In this document: piece by piece, positions 47,199-56,278 of the stretch
How positions within the stretch are numbered: the stretch's first letter is position 1
Layout of the letters: each line of letters starts with the position of its first letter
Translations under genes and position numbers: made by a program
Source of the DNA: Sinorhizobium chiapasense
GTDB taxonomy: Bacteria; Pseudomonadota; Alphaproteobacteria; Rhizobiales; Rhizobiaceae
NCBI RefSeq assembly: GCF_036488675.1
Contig: NZ_CP133148.1
Span: 1,798,001 to 1,862,000, forward strand
DNA length: 64,000 nucleotides
Direction: 5' to 3'
The notes under the pieces: generated by a model
What the model was told of the DNA's origin: nothing
Seen by the model: only the letters and a program-made list of their open reading frames with translations
Database searches by the model: none

Positions 47199-47960
47199 TC
47201 AATAGGATTGGATGGAAGCCAGCGAACGTTCTGCGAAGCGCCGGAAGTCGCTGGGATTGTCATGTTCGGCAATGAAATACTTCACCGAAGTTGCGGAAAG
47301 CGCCTTTACGAGCCCCTTCCAGTCGATCGTACCGTGGCCGACATCGGCCCAACCGTCCTCATCCGTCTTCTCGCCCTTGGGCGCGATGTCCTTGACGTGC
47401 ACGGCGGTGATACGGCTGCCGTGTTTCGCGATCCAGGCGAAGGGATCGGCGCCGCCGCGGACAATCCAGGCGATATCGGCTTCCCAGGAAAGATCCGGGC
47501 CGCCGGCGAAGATGTGGTCCAGCGGTATGGAGCCGTCCGCAAGGGCATGGAACTCGAAGTCGTGATTGTGCCAGCCGAAGTCGAGTCCGGCATCCCGGAA
47601 AGGCTTGCCCGCCGCTTGCAGCCGCTGACCGAAGGCGCGCCAGCCGGCGGCATCGCTCGGGCGCTGGTCCGGCATCAGGTAAGGGCAGTAGATTGCCCGG
47701 ATGCCGAGCGCATTGGCGATCCGCAGCACCCGTGTCGGCTCCTGTTCCAGCATATCGATCCCGAAATGCGCGGTCGGCATGCTGACGCCGTTGCGTTCGA
47801 GACCGCGCTTGAAATCAGCGACCTCTTCGTCGGTCAGTGATGCGTAAAGCGCGCCGTAGCCCTCGACCTGGGTATAGCCGGCCTTGCCGACGGTCGCGAG
47901 CACGTCGACGAGCGGCGGAAAATTGCGGGCGCTGTAGAGTTGGAAGCTGACGTCTTTCAT
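47199..47960 (-). CDS. Sugar phosphate isomerase/epimerase (xylose-isomerase-like TIM barrel)
   Basis: A 253-residue TIM-barrel protein. VSFQLYSARNFPPLVDVLAT, GLDFGWHNHDFEF (metal His/Asp), SWEADIAWIVRGG and ITAVHVKDIAPKGEKTDEDG WADVGHGTIDW are family signatures with the metal ligands. Such proteins partner with Gfo/Idh oxidoreductases, as here (14-base gap). GAGGAGAATTTTTG precedes ATG 47960. The reaction is unknown. Confidence 0.9.
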   Translation of the reverse strand: MKDVSFQLYSARNFPPLVDVLATVGKAGYTQVEGYGALYASLTDEEVADFKRGLERNGVSMPTAHFGIDMLEQEPTRVLRIANALGIRAIYCPYLMPDQRPSDAAGWRAFGQRLQAAGKPFRDAGLDFGWHNHDFEFHALADGSIPLDHIFAGGPDLSWEADIAWIVRGGADPFAWIAKHGSRITAVHVKDIAPKGEKTDEDGWADVGHGTIDWKGLVKALSATSVKYFIAEHDNPSDFRRFAERSLASIQSY

Positions 47961-48018
47961 CAAAAATTCTCCTCGTTGAGTGCCAGGAATGGTTGTTGGA
48001 AGGAGGGGTCGGGGCGTT

Positions 48019-48717
48019 TCAACCCGATGCCTTCAGCCAGTTGCCGTAGTCCGATACGAGCAGATGGAGCGGATGTTCGTCCTCCTCGATTGCGGAAAAG
48101 CGGCCCACCGGCTCGCGGAAGTAATTGTCGGTAAGGTCGTCGTTGACCGTCGAGACCTCACCCATCAACACGTCGTCTCCCACCGCCCAGAAAGCATGCC
48201 AATTTCCGGGCGGCAGTGTGACGCTCTCGCCGGGTTCGAGCTTCAGGAGGTCGCCCGCCCGCTGCCGGCGCAGGCGGGCGTCACACGCCACTTCCACGTC
48301 GCTTTCCTCGTCGACCGAGCCGTCGGGCAGCGAGTTGTACATCTCAAGCACCAGCGTGCCGCCGCCGCGATTGATGATGTCCTCCGTCTTCACCGCGTGA
48401 CGGTGCAGCGGATTGACCTGGCCGGCGCGCGTGATCATCAGCTTCTCGGCATAGACCATGCCCTTGCCCTGGCCGAGATTGGCCGCGGCACCGTTTCTCA
48501 AGGTAAAAAGGACGAGACCGAATTCAGCGAAACGGCCCTTGCCGTAGTCGGTAATGTCCCAGCCGAGCCGCGCCTCGAAAATAGTCGGACTGTCGGACGC
48601 AATGCGCGTCTTCAATTCCTCCGGCGACCAATAGGCAAAGGGTGGCAGCACGAAGCCGTGGCTGCGCATGAAGGCGTCACTTTCGCGGATGATCTCGTTG
48701 ACGTGGCTGCGTTTCAT
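48019..48717 (-). CDS. D-lyxose/D-mannose isomerase (cupin, DUF1498)
   Basis: A 232-residue cupin. The metal site is PLHRHAVKTEDIINRGGGTL (His, His, Glu) with a second half, LPPGNWHAFWAVGDD (His). FGLVLFTLRNGAA and YGNWLKASG are conserved in D-lyxose ketol-isomerase (EC 5.3.1.15), which also interconverts D-mannose and D-fructose. Directly after a beta-mannosidase gene, a role in converting released mannose to fructose is likely. ATG 48717 is given; an upstream GTG at 48726 overlaps the mannosidase stop (GTGA) and is equally possible. Confidence 0.88.
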   Translation of the reverse strand: MKRSHVNEIIRESDAFMRSHGFVLPPFAYWSPEELKTRIASDSPTIFEARLGWDITDYGKGRFAEFGLVLFTLRNGAAANLGQGKGMVYAEKLMITRAGQVNPLHRHAVKTEDIINRGGGTLVLEMYNSLPDGSVDEESDVEVACDARLRRQRAGDLLKLEPGESVTLPPGNWHAFWAVGDDVLMGEVSTVNDDLTDNYFREPVGRFSAIEEDEHPLHLLVSDYGNWLKASG

Positions 48718-48722
48718 CCGGC

Positions 48723-51197
48723 TCACCCTTTTCCCTGGCAGGATTCGAGGTCGTAGGCGCTGAAACTCGGCACGATGCCCTCGGCAAGCGGTGCCTTCGG
48801 CGTGAAGCGGATCACCTTCGTCTCGCCGGCTGTCAGGTCGAAGGCATTGTCGGAGTAGCGCCCATCGATGTCCGCCTCGACCATCACGTGCAGCGCGAGA
48901 CCGCTCGCCGTCACAATCACGTCGAAGGCGCCATCCAGTCGCGGCACAGTCTCCAGCGTTAGGCCGGACGGCGTAAGATCGAGAGCCTTGTAGGTGCCCT
49001 GGACATGATGCCCCTCGCCGCGCATGCCGTTGGAGGCTTCAAACGACCAGAAGAGCAATGTTCCCTCCGGGACGTCGCCGCTCGCGATGGTGACGACCGT
49101 GGCGGCTCCGTCCGGCGCACAGGAACCGGCGGCGGCTGCCAGTGTGCGACGCTCGCCGTCAAGTGAAACGAGGAAGATCTGGAGTTCGACCGTCACCGGT
49201 CCGGCGGTGTCGTTCACCATCGAGAAGGTGATTTCCTTGCCGTCCGTGGAAGGAATGGCGGCAACCGCGACCGGCTGGAAGAAGCGGCGGGCCATATAGT
49301 GCATGGCCTTCCAGTTGCCGCCGTAGTCCAGGCTCGACCAGGAGGCAACGGGCCACGTGTCATTAAGCTGCCAATAGAGCGTGCCCATGCAGTGCGGCTT
49401 CAGCGACCGCCAGTAGTCGACGGCAGTACGGATCGCGAGCCCCTGCTGGATCTGGCTCAGATAGACGAAGCTCGGAAAGTCCTTCGGAAAGCGGAAGTAG
49501 CGGAACATGGTCCCGGCGATCCGCTCGTTGCCGCCGGCATTCTTCTGATGCGCCTCCATCACCGGCGAGGCGATGTTGAGATCGCGTGCTTCGGCGAATT
49601 GCCGGACGACCGGCATCGAGGTGTAGGACTGGAAACCGAACTCCGAGCAGAAACGCGGGCGCACGGTGCGATAATTGTCGAAAGACTTGTTCTCGTGCCA
49701 GACCGACCAGTAGTGCATGTCGCCCGCACCGTCCGCATGCCAGGCATCCCCGAAATTGAGGTAACCGACAGACGGGCTCGAGGGCCACCAGATCGCCTCC
49801 GGGCAAGCCGCCTTCATTGCTTTCTCGACCGTGCGGTTCAGCCGGTCATAGGAGACGAGGTATCGGTCGCGATCCTTGCGACTCTCGTCGAACCAGGTGA
49901 GCGCGCCGACGAGCTCGTTGTCGCCGCACCAAAGCGCAATCGACGGGTGGGACGACAGCTGCTTGACCTGATAGTCCACTTCGGCCGCGACATTGTCGAG
50001 AAAATCCGGCGTCGAGGGGTAGAGGTTGCAGGCGAACATGAAGTCCTGCCAGACGAGCAGTCCCAGCCGATCGCAGAGATCGTAGAACCAGTCGGGCTCG
50101 TAGAAGCCGCCGCCCCAGACGCGGATCATGTTCATGTTGGCATCGACGGCGGACTGCAGGAGGTCCTCGACCCCTTGCGGCGTCACGCGCGACACCAGCG
50201 CATCCGCCGGGATCCAGTTCGCCCCGCGGCAGAAGATCTCGCGGCCGTTGATGCGGAAGGCAAAACGGCTGCCCGTCTCGTCCTTGTCGGTGATAAGCTC
50301 GATCGTGCGGAAGCCGATCTGCCGCGTCACGCTCTCATCCGGCAGTTCGACGTTGAGGATGGAAAGCGCCTGTTCTCCGCTGCCCGCCGGCCACCACAAT
50401 CCTGGCTTTGCGACCGCGAAGACGTGGGTGATCCGGGTCTCGCCGGCAGCGACCGCGCAGTCCAGGCGCTCCCGGACGCCATCGAGCTCAAAATAAACGG
50501 GTACGATGCCCGGATCGCGGGCAAAAAGCGTGACGGTGACCTGCAGGTCGACCGAACCGTCGGTAAACCAGAGTTGACGCGTCGTGACGTGTTCGATGCG
50601 CGCCGTCTCAAGTCGGCAAAGTGCCAGCGCCCCATAGATGCCGAGCGGCGCAATCGCGATGTTCCAGTCCCAGCCGAAGTGGCACTGGGGCTTCCGCAGC
50701 ATGTTGCCGTTGGCGATCGGCGAATTCCCGTCGTGATAAGGCACGTAGAAAGGCTGCGCCGCCTGCCGGCGTGCGCCTTCGGCAATCGAGGAATGCAGCA
50801 CGACGCGGATGCGGTTCTCACCGACGACGAGCGCACTCGATACCTCGGGGCGATAGCAGCGAAAGCAGTTTTCCGCCTGCAGCACCAACCGATCGTTGAC
50901 GAAGACCGAGGCGATCGTGTCGATGCTTTCGATATCGAGATACCAACACCCGTCGAGATCGTCCGCGTCGACGACAATCGTGCGCTCCAGCACCCAGTCC
51001 TTGTGCGCGACCCATTGCACCTCGGCCTCGTTCCGGCCGGCATAGGGATCTGCGATGATGCCCGCCTGCTGCAGCGCGCTGTGCACATCGCCCGGAAGCG
51101 CAATGGTGAGCGCGTGGCTGTTGTCGGTCGAGGCAAGCAGCCAGTCACCGGACAAGTCGATGCGGATGGAGTCACGGCTCAAGGTTTCGGAGGGCAT
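48723..51197 (-). CDS. Beta-mannosidase, glycoside hydrolase family 2
   Basis: An 824-residue cytosolic enzyme. The N-terminal jelly-roll and immunoglobulin-like domains lead to the TIM barrel. The acid/base Glu is in SIALWCGDNELVGALTWF, the nucleophile Glu in RPRFCSEFGFQSYTSMPVV, with a family motif WGGGFYEPDWFYDLCD. GH2 members with this SEFGFQS nucleophile are beta-mannosidases. It would release mannose from imported beta-mannosides. No signal peptide; it lies between the transporter ATPase and the D-lyxose isomerase genes. Confidence 0.94.
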   Translation of the reverse strand: MPSETLSRDSIRIDLSGDWLLASTDNSHALTIALPGDVHSALQQAGIIADPYAGRNEAEVQWVAHKDWVLERTIVVDADDLDGCWYLDIESIDTIASVFVNDRLVLQAENCFRCYRPEVSSALVVGENRIRVVLHSSIAEGARRQAAQPFYVPYHDGNSPIANGNMLRKPQCHFGWDWNIAIAPLGIYGALALCRLETARIEHVTTRQLWFTDGSVDLQVTVTLFARDPGIVPVYFELDGVRERLDCAVAAGETRITHVFAVAKPGLWWPAGSGEQALSILNVELPDESVTRQIGFRTIELITDKDETGSRFAFRINGREIFCRGANWIPADALVSRVTPQGVEDLLQSAVDANMNMIRVWGGGFYEPDWFYDLCDRLGLLVWQDFMFACNLYPSTPDFLDNVAAEVDYQVKQLSSHPSIALWCGDNELVGALTWFDESRKDRDRYLVSYDRLNRTVEKAMKAACPEAIWWPSSPSVGYLNFGDAWHADGAGDMHYWSVWHENKSFDNYRTVRPRFCSEFGFQSYTSMPVVRQFAEARDLNIASPVMEAHQKNAGGNERIAGTMFRYFRFPKDFPSFVYLSQIQQGLAIRTAVDYWRSLKPHCMGTLYWQLNDTWPVASWSSLDYGGNWKAMHYMARRFFQPVAVAAIPSTDGKEITFSMVNDTAGPVTVELQIFLVSLDGERRTLAAAAGSCAPDGAATVVTIASGDVPEGTLLFWSFEASNGMRGEGHHVQGTYKALDLTPSGLTLETVPRLDGAFDVIVTASGLALHVMVEADIDGRYSDNAFDLTAGETKVIRFTPKAPLAEGIVPSFSAYDLESCQGKG

Positions 51198-51261
51198 TTC
51201 CTCAAATCCATTCACGGGCCGGCGATCGAGGCCGACATCATTCTTGTTTATAGTGAGCCCG

Positions 51262-51283
51262 GACGGCATCGCCCGGGCTCCGA
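51262..51283 (-). terminator. Hairpin between transporter ATPase and beta-mannosidase genes
   Basis: GAGCCCGG, six-base loop, CCGGGCTC, without a U tract. It probably adjusts mRNA stability or read-through within the operon rather than ending it. Confidence 0.45.
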
Positions 51284-51292
51284 TATCGGTTC

Positions 51293-52378
51293 TTAAAGAC
51301 GGTTTTCGCTGGCAGCGTCGAAGATCGAGGCGACCCCCATGTCGAAGGAAAGGCGCACATTGGTGCCCGGCTTGTAGCGCCGCTGGCCGGCAATGCGCAC
51401 GGACATCGATTGGCCGGCCAAAGTCAGCCACAAAAGGTTGTCCGCGCCCATCGGCTCTTCGATGTCGACGACCGCTTGATGCGCTGCATCCCCTGCCCCG
51501 GCTTCATCCACCTTGACGTGCTCCGGCCGGAGGCCGAGCACGACCTTCTGGCCGGGCTGCAATCTTGAGCGCCCCGGATAGGCGGTGACGTCGAAGGCCA
51601 CGCCGTCGACCTGCACAAAGCTGCGGCCGTCCTTGGCAGCGACCTCGCCACGGAAGAAGTTCATCGATGGCGAACCGATGAAGCCGGCGACGAAAAGGTT
51701 CTCCGGCGCGTTGTAAATGGTCATCGGATCCGCGAGCTGCTGGATCACTCCGCCCTTCATGACGGCGATGCGGTCGGCGAGCGTCAGCGCCTCGATCTGG
51801 TCGTGCGTGACATAGATCATCGTGTTCTTGAGAGATTGGTGCAGGCGCTTGATCTCGACGCGCAACTCCGACCGCAGCTTGGCGTCGAGGTTCGACAAGG
51901 GCTCGTCGAAGAGGAAGACGTCGACGTCGCGCACCAGCGCGCGTCCGATCGCCACGCGCTGGCGCTGGCCGCCGGAAAGCTCGGCGGGCTTGCGCTTCAG
52001 AAGCGGCTGGATCTGCAGGATTTCCGCCGCCCGCGCCACGCGTTTGTCGATTTCCGGCCGCGGCACCCTGGCAACTTGGAGCCCGAAGGAAAGGTTCTTC
52101 TCGACCGACATCTGCGGGTAAAGCGCGTAGGACTGAAACACCATGCCGATGCCCCGGTCCTTCGGCTCCTCCCATGTGACATTGCGGTCCTTGATGAAGA
52201 TCTGCCCTTCCGAAACGTCAAGCAGGCCGGCGATGCAGTTCAAGAGCGTGGACTTGCCGCATCCGGACGAGCCGAGCAGGACAAGGAACTCGCCATGATT
52301 GATGTCGAGATTGAGCTTGTCGAGAACGGTGACGGCGCCGAAGTTCAGCGACAGGTCCCTGACTGAAACACTGGTCAT
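51293..52378 (-). CDS. Sugar ABC transporter ATP-binding protein (UgpC/MalK type)
   Basis: A 361-residue ATPase. Walker A LLGSSGCGKSTLLN, signature LSGGQRQRVAIGRALVRD, Walker B DVFLFDEPLSNLD, switch YVTHDQIEALTLAD, and a C-terminal TOBE/OB region (about residues 240-360). It energises uptake by the two permeases upstream. The stop of the MalG-type gene is six bases before its start. Confidence 0.94.
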   Translation of the reverse strand: MTSVSVRDLSLNFGAVTVLDKLNLDINHGEFLVLLGSSGCGKSTLLNCIAGLLDVSEGQIFIKDRNVTWEEPKDRGIGMVFQSYALYPQMSVEKNLSFGLQVARVPRPEIDKRVARAAEILQIQPLLKRKPAELSGGQRQRVAIGRALVRDVDVFLFDEPLSNLDAKLRSELRVEIKRLHQSLKNTMIYVTHDQIEALTLADRIAVMKGGVIQQLADPMTIYNAPENLFVAGFIGSPSMNFFRGEVAAKDGRSFVQVDGVAFDVTAYPGRSRLQPGQKVVLGLRPEHVKVDEAGAGDAAHQAVVDIEEPMGADNLLWLTLAGQSMSVRIAGQRRYKPGTNVRLSFDMGVASIFDAASENRL

Positions 52379-52384
52379 GCTTGT

Positions 52385-53329
52385 TTATCCTTTCACTGCG
52401 CCGGCGGCGATGCCGCGCACGAACAGGCGGCCGGAGATGAAGTAGATCGTCAACGGCACGAGGCCGGTCAACAGCGTCGCCGCCATGTTGACGTTGTATT
52501 CCTTCACGCCCTGCACCGAGTTGACGATGTTGTTGAGCTGCACGGTCATCGGGTAGTACTCCGGCCGCGTGAAAACCACGCCGAACAGGAAGTCGTTCCA
52601 GATGCCGGTCACCTGAAGGATCATCGCAACGACGAAGATCGGCAGGGACATCGGCAGCATGATCCTGAAGTAGATCGTCCAGAACCCTGCGCCGTCGACG
52701 CGCGCCGCCTTGAACAGCTCCTCGGGCAAGCCGGCGAAATAGTTGCGGAACAAGAGCGTCAGGATCGGCATGCCGAAGATCGTATGCACGATGATGAGGC
52801 CGGTCAGCGTCCCGTAGACACCCATTTCTCTGAGCACGATCACGATCGGATAGATCATCACCTGATAGGGAATGAAGGCGCCGACGATGAGGATCGTGAA
52901 GAACAGATCGGCCCCCTTGAAACGCCAGTTCGCGAGCGCGTAGCCATTGATCGAAGCGACCGCGATCGAGATGATCACCGAAGGAACGGTGATGCGCACC
53001 GAATTCCAGAAACCGCGCGAAAGCCCGTCGCAATTAAGCCCGGTGCAGGCCTCGGCCCAGGCTTTCACCCAAGGTTCGAAGGTGATCTCGATCGGCGGCG
53101 CGAAGATATTTCCGACGCGGATTTCCGGCATGCCCTTAAGCGACGTCATGATCATCACGTAGAGCGGCAGCAGGTAGTAGAGAGCGACGACGATAAGCGT
53201 GCCGTATACGACGATGTTGCGGCGCGAGAGAGTCCGGCGAGGCTTGCGGCCGCTCGGGCCGGACATGATCCTGCCGGGAGCCGCGTCGTATTCGGCAACG
53301 GTGCTATTGTTGGCGACGAGATTAAGCAC
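52385..53329 (-). CDS. Sugar ABC transporter permease (MalG type)
   Basis: A 314-residue permease with six helices and the EAA loop EELFKAARVDGAGFWTIYFR IMLP followed by FFTILIVGAFIPYQVMIYPI earlier. GTG 53329 is the start, with GGAGGAGG eight bases upstream, overlapping the preceding permease gene by eight bases. Residues 1-35 form an unusually long, polar N-terminus. Confidence 0.93.
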   Translation of the reverse strand: MLNLVANNSTVAEYDAAPGRIMSGPSGRKPRRTLSRRNIVVYGTLIVVALYYLLPLYVMIMTSLKGMPEIRVGNIFAPPIEITFEPWVKAWAEACTGLNCDGLSRGFWNSVRITVPSVIISIAVASINGYALANWRFKGADLFFTILIVGAFIPYQVMIYPIVIVLREMGVYGTLTGLIIVHTIFGMPILTLLFRNYFAGLPEELFKAARVDGAGFWTIYFRIMLPMSLPIFVVAMILQVTGIWNDFLFGVVFTRPEYYPMTVQLNNIVNSVQGVKEYNVNMAATLLTGLVPLTIYFISGRLFVRGIAAGAVKG

Positions 53330-54230
53330 GCTTGCGACCTCCTCCGAATTCCAGATACGCCCACGGCACGATGATGATTGCGACGGTCACGAGCATCATG
53401 GTGGAGGCGGCAAAGCCCTGTCCCAGGTTCTGCGCCTGGAACATGTAATCGTAGACGTATTTCGCGGGCACTTCGGAGGCGATGCCGGGACCGCCGCTCG
53501 TCTGCGCCACGACGAGGTCGTAAACCTTGACGATGCCGCTCGCGATGATGACGAGCGTCGTGATGAAGACGCCGCGCATCATCGGGATGATGACGAGCAC
53601 GTAGGTCTTCCACATCGGGATGCCATCGACCCGCGCGGCTTTCCAGATATCCTCGTCGATGCCGCGCAGGCCCGCGAGCATCAGACACATGACAAGGCCG
53701 GTGCCCTGCCAGAGCGCCGCGATCAGGATGCCGTAGATGACGATGTCCGCATTATAGAGCGGGTCGAAGCTGAAGCTCGTCCAGCCAAGCGACCGTACGA
53801 TCGACTGTATTCCGTATTGCGGATTGAGCAGCCATTGCCAGACGAGGCCCGTGACGATGAACGACAGGGCGAAGGGGTAGAGCATGATCGTCCGAAACGT
53901 ATTCTCGAAACGGATCTTCTGATCCATCAGCGCGGCCAGCACGAAGCCGATAACGAGGCTGAAGATCAGCGAAAAGATGCCGTAGATGGCGAGATTCTCG
54001 ATCGAGACGAGCCAGCGTGGCGCCGCCCATAGCCGCTCGTATTGGTCGAGGCCGACGAACGAAAGGCGTGGCAGCAGCTTGGAATTGGTGAACGAGTAGA
54101 GGACGGTCCAGGCTGTGCCGCCAACGAAGATCACCACGGCTGTCAGGATCATCGGAATCGAGGCGATCTTCGCATTCAGGTTCCGCAACCACTGATTGGG
54201 GCGAGCCGAGCCGTGTGTTTGGCCTGTCAT
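53322..54230 (-). CDS. Sugar ABC transporter permease (MalF type)
   Basis: A 302-residue permease with six helices; the EAA loop is DEDIWKAARVDGIPMWKTYV LVIIPMM. GGAGGAG directly precedes ATG 54230. It follows the binding-protein gene after 308 bases that contain a strong hairpin. Confidence 0.93.
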   Translation of the reverse strand: MTGQTHGSARPNQWLRNLNAKIASIPMILTAVVIFVGGTAWTVLYSFTNSKLLPRLSFVGLDQYERLWAAPRWLVSIENLAIYGIFSLIFSLVIGFVLAALMDQKIRFENTFRTIMLYPFALSFIVTGLVWQWLLNPQYGIQSIVRSLGWTSFSFDPLYNADIVIYGILIAALWQGTGLVMCLMLAGLRGIDEDIWKAARVDGIPMWKTYVLVIIPMMRGVFITTLVIIASGIVKVYDLVVAQTSGGPGIASEVPAKYVYDYMFQAQNLGQGFAASTMMLVTVAIIIVPWAYLEFGGGRKRA

Positions 54231-54538
54231 GTTTGCTCCTCCGGAACTGCAATATTTTCGATGGGCGGTACACGCGGCGAAACACGCCACCGATACCCGG
54301 CCGCCTCACCATCGTAGCTGCCCCTCTCGGCACTTCGTGTTCACGCGAACGTACAACGAACGCTCAGAACACTTTGATTCCAGAACATCTTGTCCGCGTT
54401 CCGCAGTTCAGTTCGAAACGAGATGCTCCTCTTGCGCCGACGCCAGCGAACATCGCATGCGTGCCCGGTGCGAACGCGTCGTGCCGAATGGGGCAGAGGG
54501 TGGCCCCGCGAGGGCGCGGGGCCTTCATGCGGCAGCTA
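54231..54538. other. Spacer between binding-protein and permease genes, with hairpin
   Basis: GGCCCCGCG / CGCGGGGCC (54502-54523) forms a strong hairpin just after the binding-protein stop, the usual arrangement for making more binding protein than permease from one transcript. The rest shows no gene. Confidence 0.65.
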
Positions 54539-55774
54539 TCAATCCGCCGCTGCGATGATCTCGGCGAAGCGCTTCTGCGCATCCTCCGGCGTTATCGACG
54601 GATTTGCGAAAAACTCCGAGAAGAGGTCTTCCTTCTGCTTCTGGCTGTCTTGCGAGAGAAGCTGGTCGGTGCTCTGGATCACGTTGCCCTTGGCAAGGAT
54701 ATCGAGCCCCTTCTTCATGCAATCATTGGCGGTTGCGAGGTCCACGTCGCCGCGCACCGGCAGCGAACCCTTCTTCAGGTTGAAGGCCACCTGCGTCTCC
54801 GGCTTCAGCAGCGTCGATGCCAACGCCTCCTGGGCCTTCGACTTTTCCTCGTCCTCCAACAGCGGGAAGTAGAAAGCGTCACCACCGGTCGAGATCACCT
54901 CGTTGACGCCGAGCCCCGGAAGGCAGGTGTAGTCGACGCCGGCCTTCTGGCCCGCAAGCTGGAATTCACCCTGGGCCCAGTCGCCCATGATCTGTCCGCC
55001 AGCCTTGCCGGTGATGACGAGGTTCGTCGCCTGGTTCCAGTCCTGAACATTGCTGCCCTTCGACATGCGGCGTGCATTGTCCGCAGCCTTGAAGACCTTG
55101 GCGATCTCCGGGCCGGCAGCCACTTCCTCGTCCTTCTGGGCGAAGACCTTCTCGAAGGTGTCCTTGCCGGCGATCGCCACCATCAGCACGTCGAAGGCGC
55201 CCGATGCCTGCCACGGTTGACCGCCGACGGCGAGCGGGACGATGCCGGCCTTTTCGAGCGCCGGTGCCGCAGCGACGAATTCATCCCAGTTCTTCGGAAC
55301 CGGAACGCCCGCCTGCTTGAAGGCGGCATTGGAAAGCCACAGCCACTGCCAGGAATGAATATTGACAGGGGCGCAATAGATCTTGCCCTCGATCGTGCAG
55401 GACTCGAGCAGGCTTGCCGGCTTGACGATCTCCTTCCAGTTCTCCCGGGTGGCGAGATCCGTCAGGTCGCGCATCAGGCCCGACTGCACCAGTTCCTCGG
55501 CCTGACGGCCGTGGTTGAACTGTGTCGCGCCCATCGGGTCGCCGCCGGTGATGCGGCTGACCATGATCGGACGCGCGGTCCCGCCGGAACCCGCGATCGC
55601 ACCATCGACCCATTTGTTGCCGGTCGCATCGAAGGCCTTCGCGAATTCGGCGACCGCAGCCGCCTCGCCGCCGGATGTCCACCAATGCGTGACTTCCAGA
55701 TCGGTGGCACTGGCCACGCCGAATGGCAGGGCGACGGTTGCAGCCAATACGGCGGCCATGGAACGCAATTTCAT
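54539..55774 (-). CDS. Sugar ABC transporter substrate-binding protein
   Basis: A 411-residue periplasmic protein of the extracellular solute-binding family 1. Signal MKLRSMAAVLAATVALPFGV ASA; then LEVTHWWTSGGEAAAVAEFA, MGDWAQGEFQLAG, GVNEVISTGGDAFYFPLLED. It is the first gene of the operon, which in order gives importer, beta-mannosidase and sugar-modifying enzymes, so its ligand is probably a beta-mannoside oligosaccharide; this is inference from context. Confidence 0.92.
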   Translation of the reverse strand: MKLRSMAAVLAATVALPFGVASATDLEVTHWWTSGGEAAAVAEFAKAFDATGNKWVDGAIAGSGGTARPIMVSRITGGDPMGATQFNHGRQAEELVQSGLMRDLTDLATRENWKEIVKPASLLESCTIEGKIYCAPVNIHSWQWLWLSNAAFKQAGVPVPKNWDEFVAAAPALEKAGIVPLAVGGQPWQASGAFDVLMVAIAGKDTFEKVFAQKDEEVAAGPEIAKVFKAADNARRMSKGSNVQDWNQATNLVITGKAGGQIMGDWAQGEFQLAGQKAGVDYTCLPGLGVNEVISTGGDAFYFPLLEDEEKSKAQEALASTLLKPETQVAFNLKKGSLPVRGDVDLATANDCMKKGLDILAKGNVIQSTDQLLSQDSQKQKEDLFSEFFANPSITPEDAQKRFAEIIAAAD

Positions 55775-56278
55775 GAGTTCTCCTCCCTCACTGTAACGTT
55801 GCCGTAAAAACTTAGTTCAAACAATTTTCCGACGCAACTCCCACAACGGTTAATTCCGTATATAATTTTTTACACGCCTTATGCGTGTACCAGACACCTC
55901 TTCGAAGACGACACCATTGAGGCGCGATGCAGTCGTATTGATAACCAAATCTACGTCATAAAGCATTGATATACAGCGTATTTTGGCAAAGCTCGGTCAA
56001 GGAGTGCCTGGAGTCGGCTTCGCAAACGCAACATCCCGCTTCGCAAATGCGGGATTCAACCAGATGGTTACATTCTTCGCAGTGCAGCAACGAAAAAGCT
56101 CGACATCGCTACTGTATCGTTACAGATTTTAATCAGCGACGCGGCCCCCGGCAAATATGGTCACCTGTCACATTTCGTATATAAGGCGGGAGACGAGACG
56201 GACAGGGGCGTGTTCGCTTCGATGCTGGATTCGAGCGAATCCGGATCGTGCGCAGGACAAACGGGGCTGGTGACGGGA
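55775..56278. other. Divergent control region of the mannoside operon and LacI gene
   Basis: Contains the promoter for both directions. ATTCCGTATATAA (55853-55865) and ATTTCGTATATAA (56172-56184) are near-identical and 319 bases apart. A palindrome lies at 55871-55889. CTGTATCGTTACAG (56112-56125) is a shorter inverted repeat. No gene is seen. Confidence 0.6.
55871..55889. promoter_or_regulatory. Palindromic operator candidate for the LacI-type regulator
   Basis: TACACGCCTTATGCGTGTA: seven-base exact arms around CTTAT, 97 bases upstream of the binding-protein start and overlapping the expected -35 position for the TATATA element next to it. LacI-type repressors bind palindromes of this size. 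Confidence 0.55.

Noticed and set aside
49299..51296. 665-codon + strand frame opposite the beta-mannosidase gene
   Set aside because: Antisense to a well-defined GH2 enzyme; its composition and lack of any ribosome-binding site mark it as a frame shadow.
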